A DNA stretch of 64,000 nucleotides from Bacillus sp. A301a_S52 (GTDB taxonomy: Bacteria; Bacillota; Bacilli; Bacillales; Salisediminibacteriaceae), in contig JABXYP010000001.1 in NCBI GenBank assembly GCA_024701455.1, positions 438,001 to 502,000 of the forward strand, read 5' to 3'. This document shows, in pieces, positions 16,207 through 26,100 of the stretch. Under the pieces are notes generated by a model. That model saw only the letters and a list, made by a program, of their open reading frames with translations. It did not search any database and was not told the origin of the DNA. The number at the start of each line of letters is the position of its first letter. Within the stretch, counting starts at the first letter, position 1. The position numbers and the translations under genes were made by a program.

Positions 16207-17193
16207 ATGTTAGTAGGTGGCATAGGCTTAATCGTGTTTTTTTACATAAGCTTATCCGTAGGTATTTATGATGTGTCATTGCAACAGTTAATCGATGCTT
16301 TTTTAAGGCGAAATGTGTCTGAAAATATTGATCTCGTCATTTTTCACTTCCGGTTACCTCGCGTCATTTTAGCAGGTCTTATCGGTTTAGGATTAGGCAT
16401 AGCTGGAGGTGTACTTCAAGGCATTACAAAGAACGGTCTTGCTGATCCAGGTATTTTAGGCATTAATAGTGGCGCTGGTGCAGCGATAGTGGTCTTCATG
16501 TTCTTTTTCCAAGGTTATGTCTCTAGTACGTCATGGTTTTTTACTTTAACAATGCCAATTTATGGACTAGTCGGGGGGCTTGCAGCAGCCTTGATTATTT
16601 ATCTCATTTCATGGGAACAGGGCAGGCTGGACCCACAACGTTTACTATTAACTGGTATTGCTGCAGGGGCAGGGTTTGGGGCGTTTACGATATTTCTATC
16701 ATTAAAAATGAAGGCACAAGATTTTGAAATGGCCACGGTTTGGCTATCAGGGAGTATTTACAGTGCAAATTGGATGTTTGTGTTAGCTGTGATTCCGTGG
16801 TTTCTCATTTGTGTCCCTGTGATTATGCGCCGTACGTATATGCTAGATCTTTTTAGAATGAGTGAAGAGTCATTAATAAGCATTGGTGTCTCGGTAGAAA
16901 AAGAGAAGTCGATCTTGTTATTAAGTAGTATCGGACTTATTAGTGCGTGTGTGTCAGTTGCAGGTAGTATTTCGTTCGTTGGGTTAATGGCGCCACATAT
17001 GGCAAGGCTTATCGTCGGCAATGAACATAAAAATATCATGCCTGTTTGTGGACTCATCGGAATGTTGCTGGTCATAGGGTCAGATTTTATCGCAAGGACG
17101 GTAGTGGCTCCAGCTGAAATACCCGTAGGAATTATTATTGCGATTATCGGTGTCCCTTATTTTGTTTATTTATTATTTAAAGTACGTATGTAA
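16207..17193 (+). CDS. feuC: Iron-siderophore ABC permease (FecCD family, FeuC-like)
   Basis: 328 residues with about nine membrane segments; RLPRVILAGLIGLGLGIAGG and SISFVGLMAPHMARL are the FecCD signatures. ATG 16207 follows AAGGACAGCT. The reading frame stays open upstream through a basic stretch (KFIKLRTA) but without a standard start, so a few extra N-terminal residues from a rare start cannot be excluded. No ATPase gene follows; B. subtilis likewise supplies the Feu ATPase (YusV) from another locus. Confidence 0.9.
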   Translation: MLVGGIGLIVFFYISLSVGIYDVSLQQLIDAFLRRNVSENIDLVIFHFRLPRVILAGLIGLGLGIAGGVLQGITKNGLADPGILGINSGAGAAIVVFMFFFQGYVSSTSWFFTLTMPIYGLVGGLAAALIIYLISWEQGRLDPQRLLLTGIAAGAGFGAFTIFLSLKMKAQDFEMATVWLSGSIYSANWMFVLAVIPWFLICVPVIMRRTYMLDLFRMSEESLISIGVSVEKEKSILLLSSIGLISACVSVAGSISFVGLMAPHMARLIVGNEHKNIMPVCGLIGMLLVIGSDFIARTVVAPAEIPVGIIIAIIGVPYFVYLLFKVRM

Positions 17194-17236
17194 AAAGAGT
17201 GGAATCTACTTCAAGTGAGTAAAGGGTGTCATAGTT

Positions 17237-18091
17237 ATGAATTTGAGTGACTTTCCTAATAGCCAGGTCATGTTGTCCGGTACGAGACAGTACGAGATAG
17301 TCTCACATGGAAACCGTCATTACCGCCTGTTAGTGTCCGTGCCACAAACAGAACCACCTCCTGATGGCTATCCAGTGATTTATGCATTAGATGGGAATGC
17401 TGTCTTTGGCACTTTTTTTGAAGCTGTTACGATGCAGTCGAAAAGGGAGGAGAAAACAGGGGTTTCTCCCGCCGTCATTGTTGGTATCGGCTACCAAACC
17501 GACCATTTATTTTCGTCTGAACGATTTTTTGATTACACAACTGGTTCCCCGGTTATGTCAAAGCCTGATGGGGGAAAGTGGCCACCACATGGAGGAGCCG
17601 AGCAATTCTTGTCATTTATAGACACCGAATTAAAGCCGCTGATAGAAGGGAACTATTCTATTAATAAAAAGAAACAGACCCTATTCGGTCACTCCCTAGG
17701 TGGGTTGTTTGTTCTTTATGCCTTGTTATCCTCTCCATATTCCTTTCACTATTATGTTGCTGGAAGCCCTTCTATCCATTGGCATCCAGATAAAATGATA
17801 CGGTTAGCCCATGATTTTCCGAATCGTCTAGTGAATCAACATATATCGGCTCATGTTGTGATAGGTTTAGGAGAACAAGAGCGCTATCATAAAAGTAATA
17901 TCGGTGATTGTGCTGTTAACATGTACGGCATCCTTAAACCGTATGAAAGGCTAGGATTAACGTCTGAATACGTGGAATTTGCCGGTGAAGGGCATGGTTC
18001 TGTCATGCTTCCCCTTATTAATCGAACGATACGCTATTCGTACGATCCTTACAAAAAAACTATGTCAGGTGCGAAAGACTTATCTTCTTAA
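17237..18091 (+). CDS. besA: Siderophore trilactone esterase (BesA-like)
   Basis: 284 residues of the alpha/beta-hydrolase esterase type. The nucleophile elbow is GHSLGG (Ser at about 152), the acid/His part lies near EFAGEGHGS, and HGGAEQFLSFIDTELKPLI is typical of the family. BesA of B. subtilis opens the bacillibactin trilactone so iron can be released in the cytoplasm, and its gene also sits just before dhbA there. No signal peptide, as expected for a cytoplasmic enzyme. Confidence 0.9.
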   Translation: MNLSDFPNSQVMLSGTRQYEIVSHGNRHYRLLVSVPQTEPPPDGYPVIYALDGNAVFGTFFEAVTMQSKREEKTGVSPAVIVGIGYQTDHLFSSERFFDYTTGSPVMSKPDGGKWPPHGGAEQFLSFIDTELKPLIEGNYSINKKKQTLFGHSLGGLFVLYALLSSPYSFHYYVAGSPSIHWHPDKMIRLAHDFPNRLVNQHISAHVVIGLGEQERYHKSNIGDCAVNMYGILKPYERLGLTSEYVEFAGEGHGSVMLPLINRTIRYSYDPYKKTMSGAKDLSS

Positions 18092-18100
18092 CTAGTCGTG

Positions 18101-18230
18101 ATCACCTCCCTGCTCAAAATAGAGAGGAGAGGTCACTCTATATAGGCGGGAGATAACGGGCGACGGTTCACTCAACAAACAATCAGTGGGAGAAGAACGA
18201 AAACACCCACTGATTGAAGGTTGTGTTATC
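18101..18230 (+). repeat. Dispersed repeat, long form (copy C)
   Basis: Shares AAAATAGAGAGGAGAGG, ACTCTATATAGGCGGGAGATA and ACTGATTGAAGGTTGTG with other copies. It also has a perfect internal hairpin CAATCAGTGGG..CCCACTGATTG. It follows besA and separates it from the dhb promoter. Confidence 0.8.
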
Positions 18231-18380
18231 TAACGACACGATGTCATCCTCTTGTTTCTGTTACCTCATCATCACAATCAACCAACAACATACTTTAAGC
18301 TTATAGACAACTTCATTTTGTAAAAAGAGTAAAAAAGAACCATTTATTTTAATAGGTACAACCAGTACTATAAAAATATA

Positions 18381-18413
18381 CACTACTGATAATGATAATC
18401 ATTATCAGTAGTG
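18381..18413 (+). promoter_or_regulatory. Fur box within a 33-bp perfect palindrome, dhb operon operator
   Basis: GATAATGATAATCATTATC at 18388-18406 is the exact 19-bp Fur consensus. It is extended on both sides by CACTACT/AGTAGTG so that 18381-18413 is a perfect inverted repeat around one central base. It ends 27 bases before the dhbA start, so Fur bound here should shut the biosynthetic operon tightly. Confidence 0.93.
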
Positions 18414-18440
18414 TATTGGAAAGACAAAGAGGTGGAGTCG

Positions 18441-19226
18441 ATGACTTATGAAGGGTTAGCTGGAAAGGTGGCTGTTGTCACCGGAGGAGCACAAGGAATT
18501 GGCGCAGCCATCGTTCGAGCTTTGGTAGATCAAGGAGCGACAGTAGCAGCGGTCGATTGTAACGAGACATTTGTTAAGAAACCGCATCTATCGTTAGCAG
18601 AAAATGAAGAAGCTGTTCACCGTTTTAAGTGCGATGTGACAGAGAAAGAAAGTGTTGATCATCTGATACAAACGATTGAGACAACAGTTGGTCCCATCAG
18701 TATTTTAGTAAATGTTGCTGGCATTTTAAAAACAGGTGCTGTACATGAGTTATCTAAGGAAGATTGGCATGCGACATTTGCTGTTAACACAACGGCTTTG
18801 TTTTATATATCGCAAGCTATCAGCCGGTTTATGATCACTCGCCAGGATGGCGTGATCGTGACAGTAGGTTCTAATGCGGCTTATATACCACGGATGAATA
18901 TGTCAGCTTACGCCGCATCTAAAGCAGCAGCGACGATGTTCTCGAAGTGTCTCGGTTTGGAATTGGCACAGCATAATATTCGATGTAATAGTGTATCGCC
19001 AGGCTCTACAGATACTCCTATGCAACGAAACATGTGGAAAGGCGGGAATGGAGAACAACGTGTGATTGATGGAAATAAACAGGAATATCGCACCGGTATC
19101 CCGTTAAAAAGAATAGCTGAACCTGCTGATATTGCTGATGCTGTTTTATTTCTCGCATCTGAAAAGTCGCGGCATATTACAATGCACGACATTCGTATTG
19201 ATGGTGGCGCAACACTAGGAGTTTAA
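18441..19226 (+). CDS. dhbA: 2,3-dihydro-2,3-dihydroxybenzoate dehydrogenase
   Basis: 261 residues, short-chain dehydrogenase with TGGAQGIG nucleotide-binding loop and Ser..Tyr-x-x-x-Lys (SAYAASKAA) catalytic motif. It oxidises 2,3-dihydro-DHB to 2,3-dihydroxybenzoate. ATG 18441 follows AGAGGTGGAG; an in-frame GTG at 18411 lies inside the Fur palindrome and is unlikely. First gene of dhbACEBF-mbtH. Confidence 0.94.
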   Translation: MTYEGLAGKVAVVTGGAQGIGAAIVRALVDQGATVAAVDCNETFVKKPHLSLAENEEAVHRFKCDVTEKESVDHLIQTIETTVGPISILVNVAGILKTGAVHELSKEDWHATFAVNTTALFYISQAISRFMITRQDGVIVTVGSNAAYIPRMNMSAYAASKAAATMFSKCLGLELAQHNIRCNSVSPGSTDTPMQRNMWKGGNGEQRVIDGNKQEYRTGIPLKRIAEPADIADAVLFLASEKSRHITMHDIRIDGGATLGV

Positions 19227-19244
19227 ATCAGGATGGAGGTACCT

Positions 19245-20492
19245 ATGATGAAAACAAGCTTGCCAAATGAAGAGAAAGCTGAACAACTACTTTATGATTA
19301 TACGCCTGAATCCTCTTTCTTTTTAGCGTCTTCAAATCATACATTATTGGCCAATGGTGTTTTCACATGCCTAAGACACGATACTACTAAGTATCATTCC
19401 TTACAAGGGCAGGTAGACGCCGCATTAGATAAAGCTAAGCGTTACGGGTTGAGTGACAATCCGATCGTGGTAGGGGCTATACCTTTTAATTCTCAGCAAC
19501 AAGCTTATTTAAAAGTACCCCTTTTTACAAGCTGGTCTGGTGCGTTACCTTTTAAACAAATGACGAATATTTCCGGAGAAGCGCCTGTGTCGTCATACAC
19601 GATAAAACCTGTGCCGTTGCCTGAGGAATACGAGCAGGCCGTCAATCAAGGCTTAAATAAAATCAGCACTGGTGAACTGAAAAAAATTGTCCTATCGCGA
19701 TCACTTGAAGTCACAACTGAAGAAAAAGTGAACATCCGAGACTTATTATATCGACTTGCCATGGCAAACCCTGACGGTTATACGTTCGCTGTGAATCTAA
19801 ATGACGATACAACATTGGATAGTGGGCAAAAAGCGTTAATTGGGGCGAGCCCAGAGCTATTAATCTCAAAAAACGGATTAAAAGTGACGGCTAATCCGTT
19901 AGCTGGTTCTGCGCCACGTAGTCAATATCCCGATGAGGATACTAAGCTTTCATCTGCTTTACTTAGCTCTGTAAAAGATCGCCATGAGCATGCCGTCGTG
20001 GTCGATTCCGTAGTAGAAGCGTTAAAACCTTTTTGCAAGTCACTCTACGTACCAGAAGAGCCGTCGCTGCTTCATACAAAAACAATGTGGCATTTATCTT
20101 CTGTTATTGAAGGTACGCTGGCATCTGAAGAAGTGACGTCGCTTCAATTAGCTCAAGCACTTCATCCGACACCAGCAGTATGCGGGACACCGACTCCCAT
20201 CGCTAAAAAGGCGATTTTATCGATTGAACCTTTTGATCGCGGCTTGTTTACAGGGATGGTTGGTTGGAATGACAGTCGTGGAGACGGTGAATGGATAGTG
20301 ACGATTCGATGCGCGGAGGTGGCAGATTATTCGCTAAAGCTTTTCGCAGGGGCTGGTATTGTTAACGGCTCAACTCCAGAAGGCGAATTAGCAGAGACCT
20401 CCGCTAAATTTCAAACGATGCTGCAAGCGGTTGGGATGTCTCGAGATGAGGCAGTTTTGATAAGGGGGAGAAAGGATGCTGAAACATTATAA
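19245..20492 (+). CDS. dhbC: Isochorismate synthase
   Basis: 415 residues of the chorismate-binding family; [21 protein letters not shown] and the C-terminal [13 protein letters not shown] are typical of isochorismate synthases. It makes isochorismate from chorismate, the first step to DHB. ATG 19245 is five bases after GGAGG; the ATG at 19233 overlaps that site. Its end overlaps dhbE by 17 bp. Confidence 0.94.
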   Translation: MMKTSLPNEEKAEQLLYDYTPESSFFLASSNHTLLANGVFTCLRHDTTKYHSLQGQVDAALDKAKRYGLSDNPIVVGAIPFNSQQQAYLKVPLFTSWSGALPFKQMTNISGEAPVSSYTIKPVPLPEEYEQAVNQGLNKISTGELKKIVLSRSLEVTTEEKVNIRDLLYRLAMANPDGYTFAVNLNDDTTLDSGQKALIGASPELLISKNGLKVTANPLAGSAPRSQYPDEDTKLSSALLSSVKDRHEHAVVVDSVVEALKPFCKSLYVPEEPSLLHTKTMWHLSSVIEGTLASEEVTSLQLAQALHPTPAVCGTPTPIAKKAILSIEPFDRGLFTGMVGWNDSRGDGEWIVTIRCAEVADYSLKLFAGAGIVNGSTPEGELAETSAKFQTMLQAVGMSRDEAVLIRGRKDAETL

Positions 20493-22113
20493 GCCTTGGC
20501 CTGAAAAGTTAAAAACGCATTATAAAGAAATGGGCTGCTGGGAAGACAAAACGTTCGGTCAAATGTTAAGTGATCGTGCTAGCATATACGGAAACCGCAC
20601 GGCTATCGTCGATCATCAATCACGAGTCACCTATAAAGAATTAGACAACCGTGTGAATAAGCTGGCGGCAGGGCTTCAACGTATTGGACTCTCTCGTGAG
20701 GACCGGGTTGTCGTTCAATTGCCGAATACATTGGATTTTATAGAGGTGATTTTCGCCCTTTTCCGACTTGGCGCTATCCCTGTTTTTTCACTCCTTTCCC
20801 ATCGTGACAGTGAGATCCGTTATTTCTGTGAATTTAGTGAAGCAAAAGCATATATCATTCCAGGAGATGGATACGGTTATGGCTTCAAACAGTTAGCTAA
20901 GACAATTCAAACAGACGTCACAAGCGTGAATACCATTATAGTGGCAGATGAGGATGGCGGCGATTTTTATTCATTAAACGACTTGTATGAAAATGAGACA
21001 GCATTACCAGACATAAAGGCAGACGATGTGGCGTTCTTTCAATTGTCAGGTGGAAGCACAGGCTTGCCGAAAATGATTGCCCGGACACATAACGAATATA
21101 TGTATAGTCTGCGAATGAGTGCAGACGTCTGCCAACTGGATGAGACAAGCGTTTACTTAGCTGTATTACCAGCGGCTCATAACTATCCGTTAAGCTCACC
21201 TGGCGTGCTCGGAACAATGTATGCCGGAGGAAGAGTTGTCCTTTCTAAAGGAGCAAGCCCAGATGAAGCATTTCCACTGATTGAACAAGAAAGGGTCACC
21301 ATAACAGCGATTGTACCCCCTCTTGCGTTAATTTGGCTTGAAGCAGTTCCGACACGGCATTATGATTTATCATCCCTTCGTGTCCTACAAGTAGGAGGTT
21401 CTAAACTCAGTGCGGAAGCTGCGAAAAAAGTAACGCCTGTCTTTGGTTGTACATTACAACAAGTATATGGCATGGCAGAAGGGCTCGTTAATTACACACG
21501 TCTTAATGATTCCGATGACGTGATTATACAGACACAAGGAAAACCAATGTCAGTTTATGACGACATTCGTGTCGTCGATGAAGAAGATAATGAGGTGGCA
21601 CAAGGAGAGATCGGCGAGTTGTTGACAAGGGGACCCTATACCATTAGAGGCTATTATAAAGCCGAGGAGCATAATGAGAAAGCTTTTACGGCAGATGGCT
21701 ATTATCGAACTGGGGACTTAGTTCGTGTCTCAGAGGACGGCTATATAACAGTAATAGATCGCGTGAAGGATCAAATTAATCGCGCAGGGGAAAAAATTGC
21801 TGCTGAGGAAGTTGAAAATTATTTGCTGGCCCATCCAGCAGTGAGAGATGTGGCTATCGTCGCCATGCCTGATAAATGGCTTGGTGAAAAATCATGCGCC
21901 TTTGTTATCTCTAGAGATCATGACTTGAAGGCAACTGATTTGATAGCCTTTTTACGAACGGAAGGACTGGCTGATTATAAGATTCCTGATCGTATTGAAT
22001 GGATGGCAAATTTTCCGAAAACAGCGATAGGTAAAGTAAATAAAAAGGAGCTACGACGTCTCATTAAAGTTAAATTGAATGATCGTGATCAAAGTAACGT
22101 GATGAAAAAGTGA
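20476..22113 (+). CDS. dhbE: 2,3-dihydroxybenzoate-AMP ligase
   Basis: 545 residues, stand-alone adenylation enzyme: A3 loop QLSGGSTGLPKM, A5 YGMAEGLVNYTR, A7 YYRTGDLV and the C-terminal catalytic Lys in TAIGKVNKKEL. It activates DHB and loads it on the aryl-carrier domain of DhbB. Start follows AGGGGGAGAAAGG. Confidence 0.95.
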   Translation: MLKHYKPWPEKLKTHYKEMGCWEDKTFGQMLSDRASIYGNRTAIVDHQSRVTYKELDNRVNKLAAGLQRIGLSREDRVVVQLPNTLDFIEVIFALFRLGAIPVFSLLSHRDSEIRYFCEFSEAKAYIIPGDGYGYGFKQLAKTIQTDVTSVNTIIVADEDGGDFYSLNDLYENETALPDIKADDVAFFQLSGGSTGLPKMIARTHNEYMYSLRMSADVCQLDETSVYLAVLPAAHNYPLSSPGVLGTMYAGGRVVLSKGASPDEAFPLIEQERVTITAIVPPLALIWLEAVPTRHYDLSSLRVLQVGGSKLSAEAAKKVTPVFGCTLQQVYGMAEGLVNYTRLNDSDDVIIQTQGKPMSVYDDIRVVDEEDNEVAQGEIGELLTRGPYTIRGYYKAEEHNEKAFTADGYYRTGDLVRVSEDGYITVIDRVKDQINRAGEKIAAEEVENYLLAHPAVRDVAIVAMPDKWLGEKSCAFVISRDHDLKATDLIAFLRTEGLADYKIPDRIEWMANFPKTAIGKVNKKELRRLIKVKLNDRDQSNVMKK

Positions 22114-22172
22114 TGTAAAATAACTGTCGTTATCAGGCTATTGACGGCTCATTTTAGAGAGGAAGTGACGTG

Positions 22173-23078
22173 ATGACAATACCGACGATTAAACCTTATC
22201 AGATGCCAACGAAGACAAATCTCCCTGAAAATAAAGTACCGTGGAATGCTGATCCAAAGCGTTCTGCTCTTCTTATTCATGATATGGAGAATTACTTTTT
22301 AGACAAATATGATCAAGAAACGTCCCCATTTACTGAACTTATTCAACATATTCAACAACTAAAAATAGAATGTGAGCGTCTAGATATTCCAGTTATTTAT
22401 TCCGCGCAGCCAGGTGGTCAAACATTGGAAAAACGGGGACTCTTATATGACTTTTGGGGAAAAGGTGTGCCGGATAACGAGGAGAAAACAGCGATTCATA
22501 ACTCGGTGGCACTGACAGGTAACGATATATTACTAACGAAATGGCGTTATAGTGCCTTTAAGCAGACGAATTTGCTTGAAATATTACGAGAAAAGGGCCG
22601 AGATCAACTGATGATATGTGGTGTATACGCGCATATAGGCTGCTTGATGACAGCAGGTGAGGCATTTATGGAGGATATCCAGCCTTTTATGATCACAGAT
22701 GCGATGGCAGACTTTTCAGCTGAGTATCATCGGATGGCCATCACTTATGTAGCAGAACGTTGCGGGATTGTGTGTTCCACAGACCAACTCATCGAGGACT
22801 GGCAGGAGAATACTCCTGTACAAGCAATCCCTTCCGCCTTACCAGAGACGAAGGATGATTTACGTCTGCAAGTAGCCGAAATCATGGATGAATCAGTAGA
22901 GAGTATGACGTTACGTGACAATTTGATCGAAAAAGGCTTGGACTCTATTAGGATAATGAGTCTTGTTGAAAAATGGCGACAGGGAGGGGCAGAGGTGACA
23001 TTTACTGATCTAGCTGAACAACCAACGCTAGAGCAGTGGTGGGCTCTACTTACAGCAACATCAGAAACAATCTATTAA
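22173..23078 (+). CDS. dhbB: Isochorismatase with aryl carrier domain
   Basis: 301 residues: an isochorismatase domain (LLIHDMENYF start, ICGVYAHIGCLMTA) and a C-terminal carrier domain with the phosphopantetheine serine in EKGLDSIRIM. It converts isochorismate to 2,3-dihydro-DHB and carries activated DHB to DhbF. Start taken at ATG 22173, matching the N-terminus of B. subtilis DhbB; a GTG just before it is possible. Confidence 0.94.
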   Translation: MTIPTIKPYQMPTKTNLPENKVPWNADPKRSALLIHDMENYFLDKYDQETSPFTELIQHIQQLKIECERLDIPVIYSAQPGGQTLEKRGLLYDFWGKGVPDNEEKTAIHNSVALTGNDILLTKWRYSAFKQTNLLEILREKGRDQLMICGVYAHIGCLMTAGEAFMEDIQPFMITDAMADFSAEYHRMAITYVAERCGIVCSTDQLIEDWQENTPVQAIPSALPETKDDLRLQVAEIMDESVESMTLRDNLIEKGLDSIRIMSLVEKWRQGGAEVTFTDLAEQPTLEQWWALLTATSETIY

Positions 23079-23120
23079 TCTTACTAAGTAATTTAGGTGA
23101 ACGTATTTTTTCTAAACTAA

Positions 23121-23139
23121 GAGATTGAAGGTTCGATTA
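23121..23139 (+). repeat. Dispersed repeat fragment (copy D, 3' end only)
   Basis: GAGATTGAAGGTTCGATTA matches the 3' end of the family. It sits in the 86-bp gap between dhbB and dhbF. Confidence 0.45.
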
Positions 23140-23164
23140 ATGTTAAGAGGGAGGTAAAAAATAA

Positions 23165-26100
23165 ATGGATCAACAGCAAAAACGTCTGCCTCTAACAGAA
23201 GCACAGGCAGGTATTTGGTTCGCTCAACAGTTGGACCAGGGGAACCCTTTATATAATACAGCGGAGTATGTGGCGATTGAGGGAGCCATTGATCCGCGTT
23301 ATTTCGAACAAGCTGTTCGTCTTGTATTAAAAGAAGCAGAAGCTCTTCATGCCACGTTTAATCAAACGGGAGAAGAGAGTTATCAAATTATTGCCTTATC
23401 TGATCCTATCACCTTTCACTTTAAAGATCTCAGCCAAAAGAAGGACCCTCAATCAATCGCTTTGCAGTGGATGGAAGCGGATATAGCGGAACCAATAAAT
23501 TTAATGTCTGACGCCCTTTTTACGCAAGTCTTATTTAAAATAGCAGATAATCGCTATTGGTGGTACCAAAAGATTCACCATATTGCCATTGATGGTTATG
23601 GTTTTTCGCTCCTGTCTCAGAAAGTGGCCTCTGTCTATACACAGCTGATACAAGGGAATAAGGTTGACAATACATTTACTTCCTTTATGAAAATGATAAA
23701 GGCGGATCTTCACTATAAGGAGTCTGAGAAAAAGGAACACGATCGTGCTTTTTGGAATAACCATTTTAAAGGTTTTTCGGAAGTTGCCACGCTTGCTTCA
23801 AGTCATGGGAAGAGGGCAACAAAGCTAGTGCGAGCAAATGCATGCTTGACGAAAACAGACGTGGAGGATCTAAAGAAAACCGAAAAGAACCTTCAAGCTA
23901 ATAGTTATGAATTAGTTATTGCAGCGACTGCCCTCTATCTTTATAAAATGACAGGAAATGAAGAGATTATTATTGGGTTACCAGTGATGAATCGCTTAGA
24001 GCCTGCAGCGATTAATACCCCTTGTATGGCCATGAATATCGTACCATTTCGCGTTTTTGTGACACATACGATGACATTAACAGAACTGATTACAGCCATC
24101 AAAGAAGAGTTTATTCGAATTAAACCTCATCATAAATATCGCCATGAACAATTACGCCGTGACTTAAAACGAGTGACTGACCGCCAGCAGTTATTTGGAC
24201 CACAGGTAAACATCATGCCCTTTCATGACACGTTAAATTTTGCAGGACATAAAGGATACATTCATCCGTTAGCAACAGGTCCAGTAGATGATTTGGCTAT
24301 TAACGTCAGACTTGGCGGCGATGGTATGTCGGTTGATTTTGAAGCTAATGCGGCAAGTTACACGGTAGAACAGTTACAAACACATCATCAGCGATTTCTC
24401 TCTTTGCTCCAGACACTTAGTCAGGAAGCACCTACTACGCGTATTGCCTCAGTGGACGTGTTGTTACGTGAAGAAAAACAACTCGTACTGACAAATGGAA
24501 GAAATAACACAGCCCAAACAGTGAAAGGTGATTTTATACAGCGGTTAGAACAACAAATGGCGAAGTCGCCTCATCAACTAGCCTTAAAATGTGAAGAGAG
24601 ACACTTAACATATCAGGAAATGACTATCCGTATCAACCGATTGGCCAGACTTCTTGAAAATAAAGGGGCTAGTACAGGTGATTACGTAGCTGTTGCCTTG
24701 CCTCGGACGGAAGATACTGTGATCACGATGTTAGCTATTCTTAAAACTGGAGCAGCGTATTTACCTTTGGATATGGATTATCCTGTGGAAAGGCTCCACT
24801 ACATGGTGGAGAATACACGTCCTATATGCGTCGTCACAACAGTTGAAGAGGAAAAGAAGCTTCCACTTACAAGTTATATGGAGGTCATCAAACTTGATGA
24901 GTCAAAAACAATCGAGCAACTGAATAAAGAAAACGGTTCTTACACAGCAAAAGCTGTGACAGCGGCACAACCGGCTTATGTGATTTATACATCAGGCTCT
25001 ACAGGCAAACCGAAGGGAGTCGTGATTTCACGTCATAGTCTTACCAATTTTTTAATGGCGATGGATGACGAATTAGAACTACAGCCAACGGATAACTTTC
25101 TGGCGGTGACAACGATCGCGTTTGATATATCTGCTTTAGAAATGTATTTGCCATTAATTAGTGGAGCTAGACTTGTCATTGCGAATAAACATGCAGTGAA
25201 AGACCCGTCTCAGTTATCACAACTATTAGAAGAGGAACAGATTACAATCATGCAAGCTACACCAACATTGTGGCATCTGCTCGTCACATATACACATCAG
25301 AGTATACGTGGTCTCAATGTGTTAGTTGGAGGTGAAGCCTTATCGGAAAAGCTGTGTCATCAACTGGTAAATGAACAGTGTGCCATCATAAATTTATATG
25401 GTCCGACGGAAACGACGATTTGGTCCACGTTGCAGCCTATTTTACGTCATGTGACTGGAACACCTTCTATTGGAAGGCCGATCTGGAATACGGACGTATT
25501 TGTGCTGAATGATCATTTACAGCCTGTCCCTCCAGGCGTGCCAGGGGAATTATATATTGCCGGTGATGGTCTTGCTTTAGGCTACTTAAATCGACCTGAT
25601 TTGACGTTCGATCGGTTTGTAGCTAATCCTTACGGTCGTGCGGGCAGTCGCATGTATCGAACAGGTGATTTAGTGAGTTGGCAAGATGATGGGTCACTAC
25701 ATTACATTGGACGAGCTGACTTTCAATTAAAAATACGTGGTTTTCGTATTGAACTGGGCGAAATTGAATCTGCCATTCAACGCCAATCCTATATTGAACG
25801 GGCAGCAGTTGTTGGCTTAGAAGATTCCCAAGGAGATAAACGACTGGTGGCCTATGTGGTCCCGTTGGTTGGAGATACTTTTGATGACGTGAGGTTAAAG
25901 CATGATATTAGTGCGTCTTTACCAAACTATATGGTGCCTTCTGCGGTTGTGCCACTTGAATCTTTCCCTTTAACACCAAATGGAAAGATTGATCGTAAAG
26001 CGCTGCCTCTTCCAGAGATGGAGAGTCATAAGGGTGGACGCCAACCGAGAACATCTCAAGAAAAGTTATTGTGCAAGTTATTTGCAGATGTCTTGTCGAT

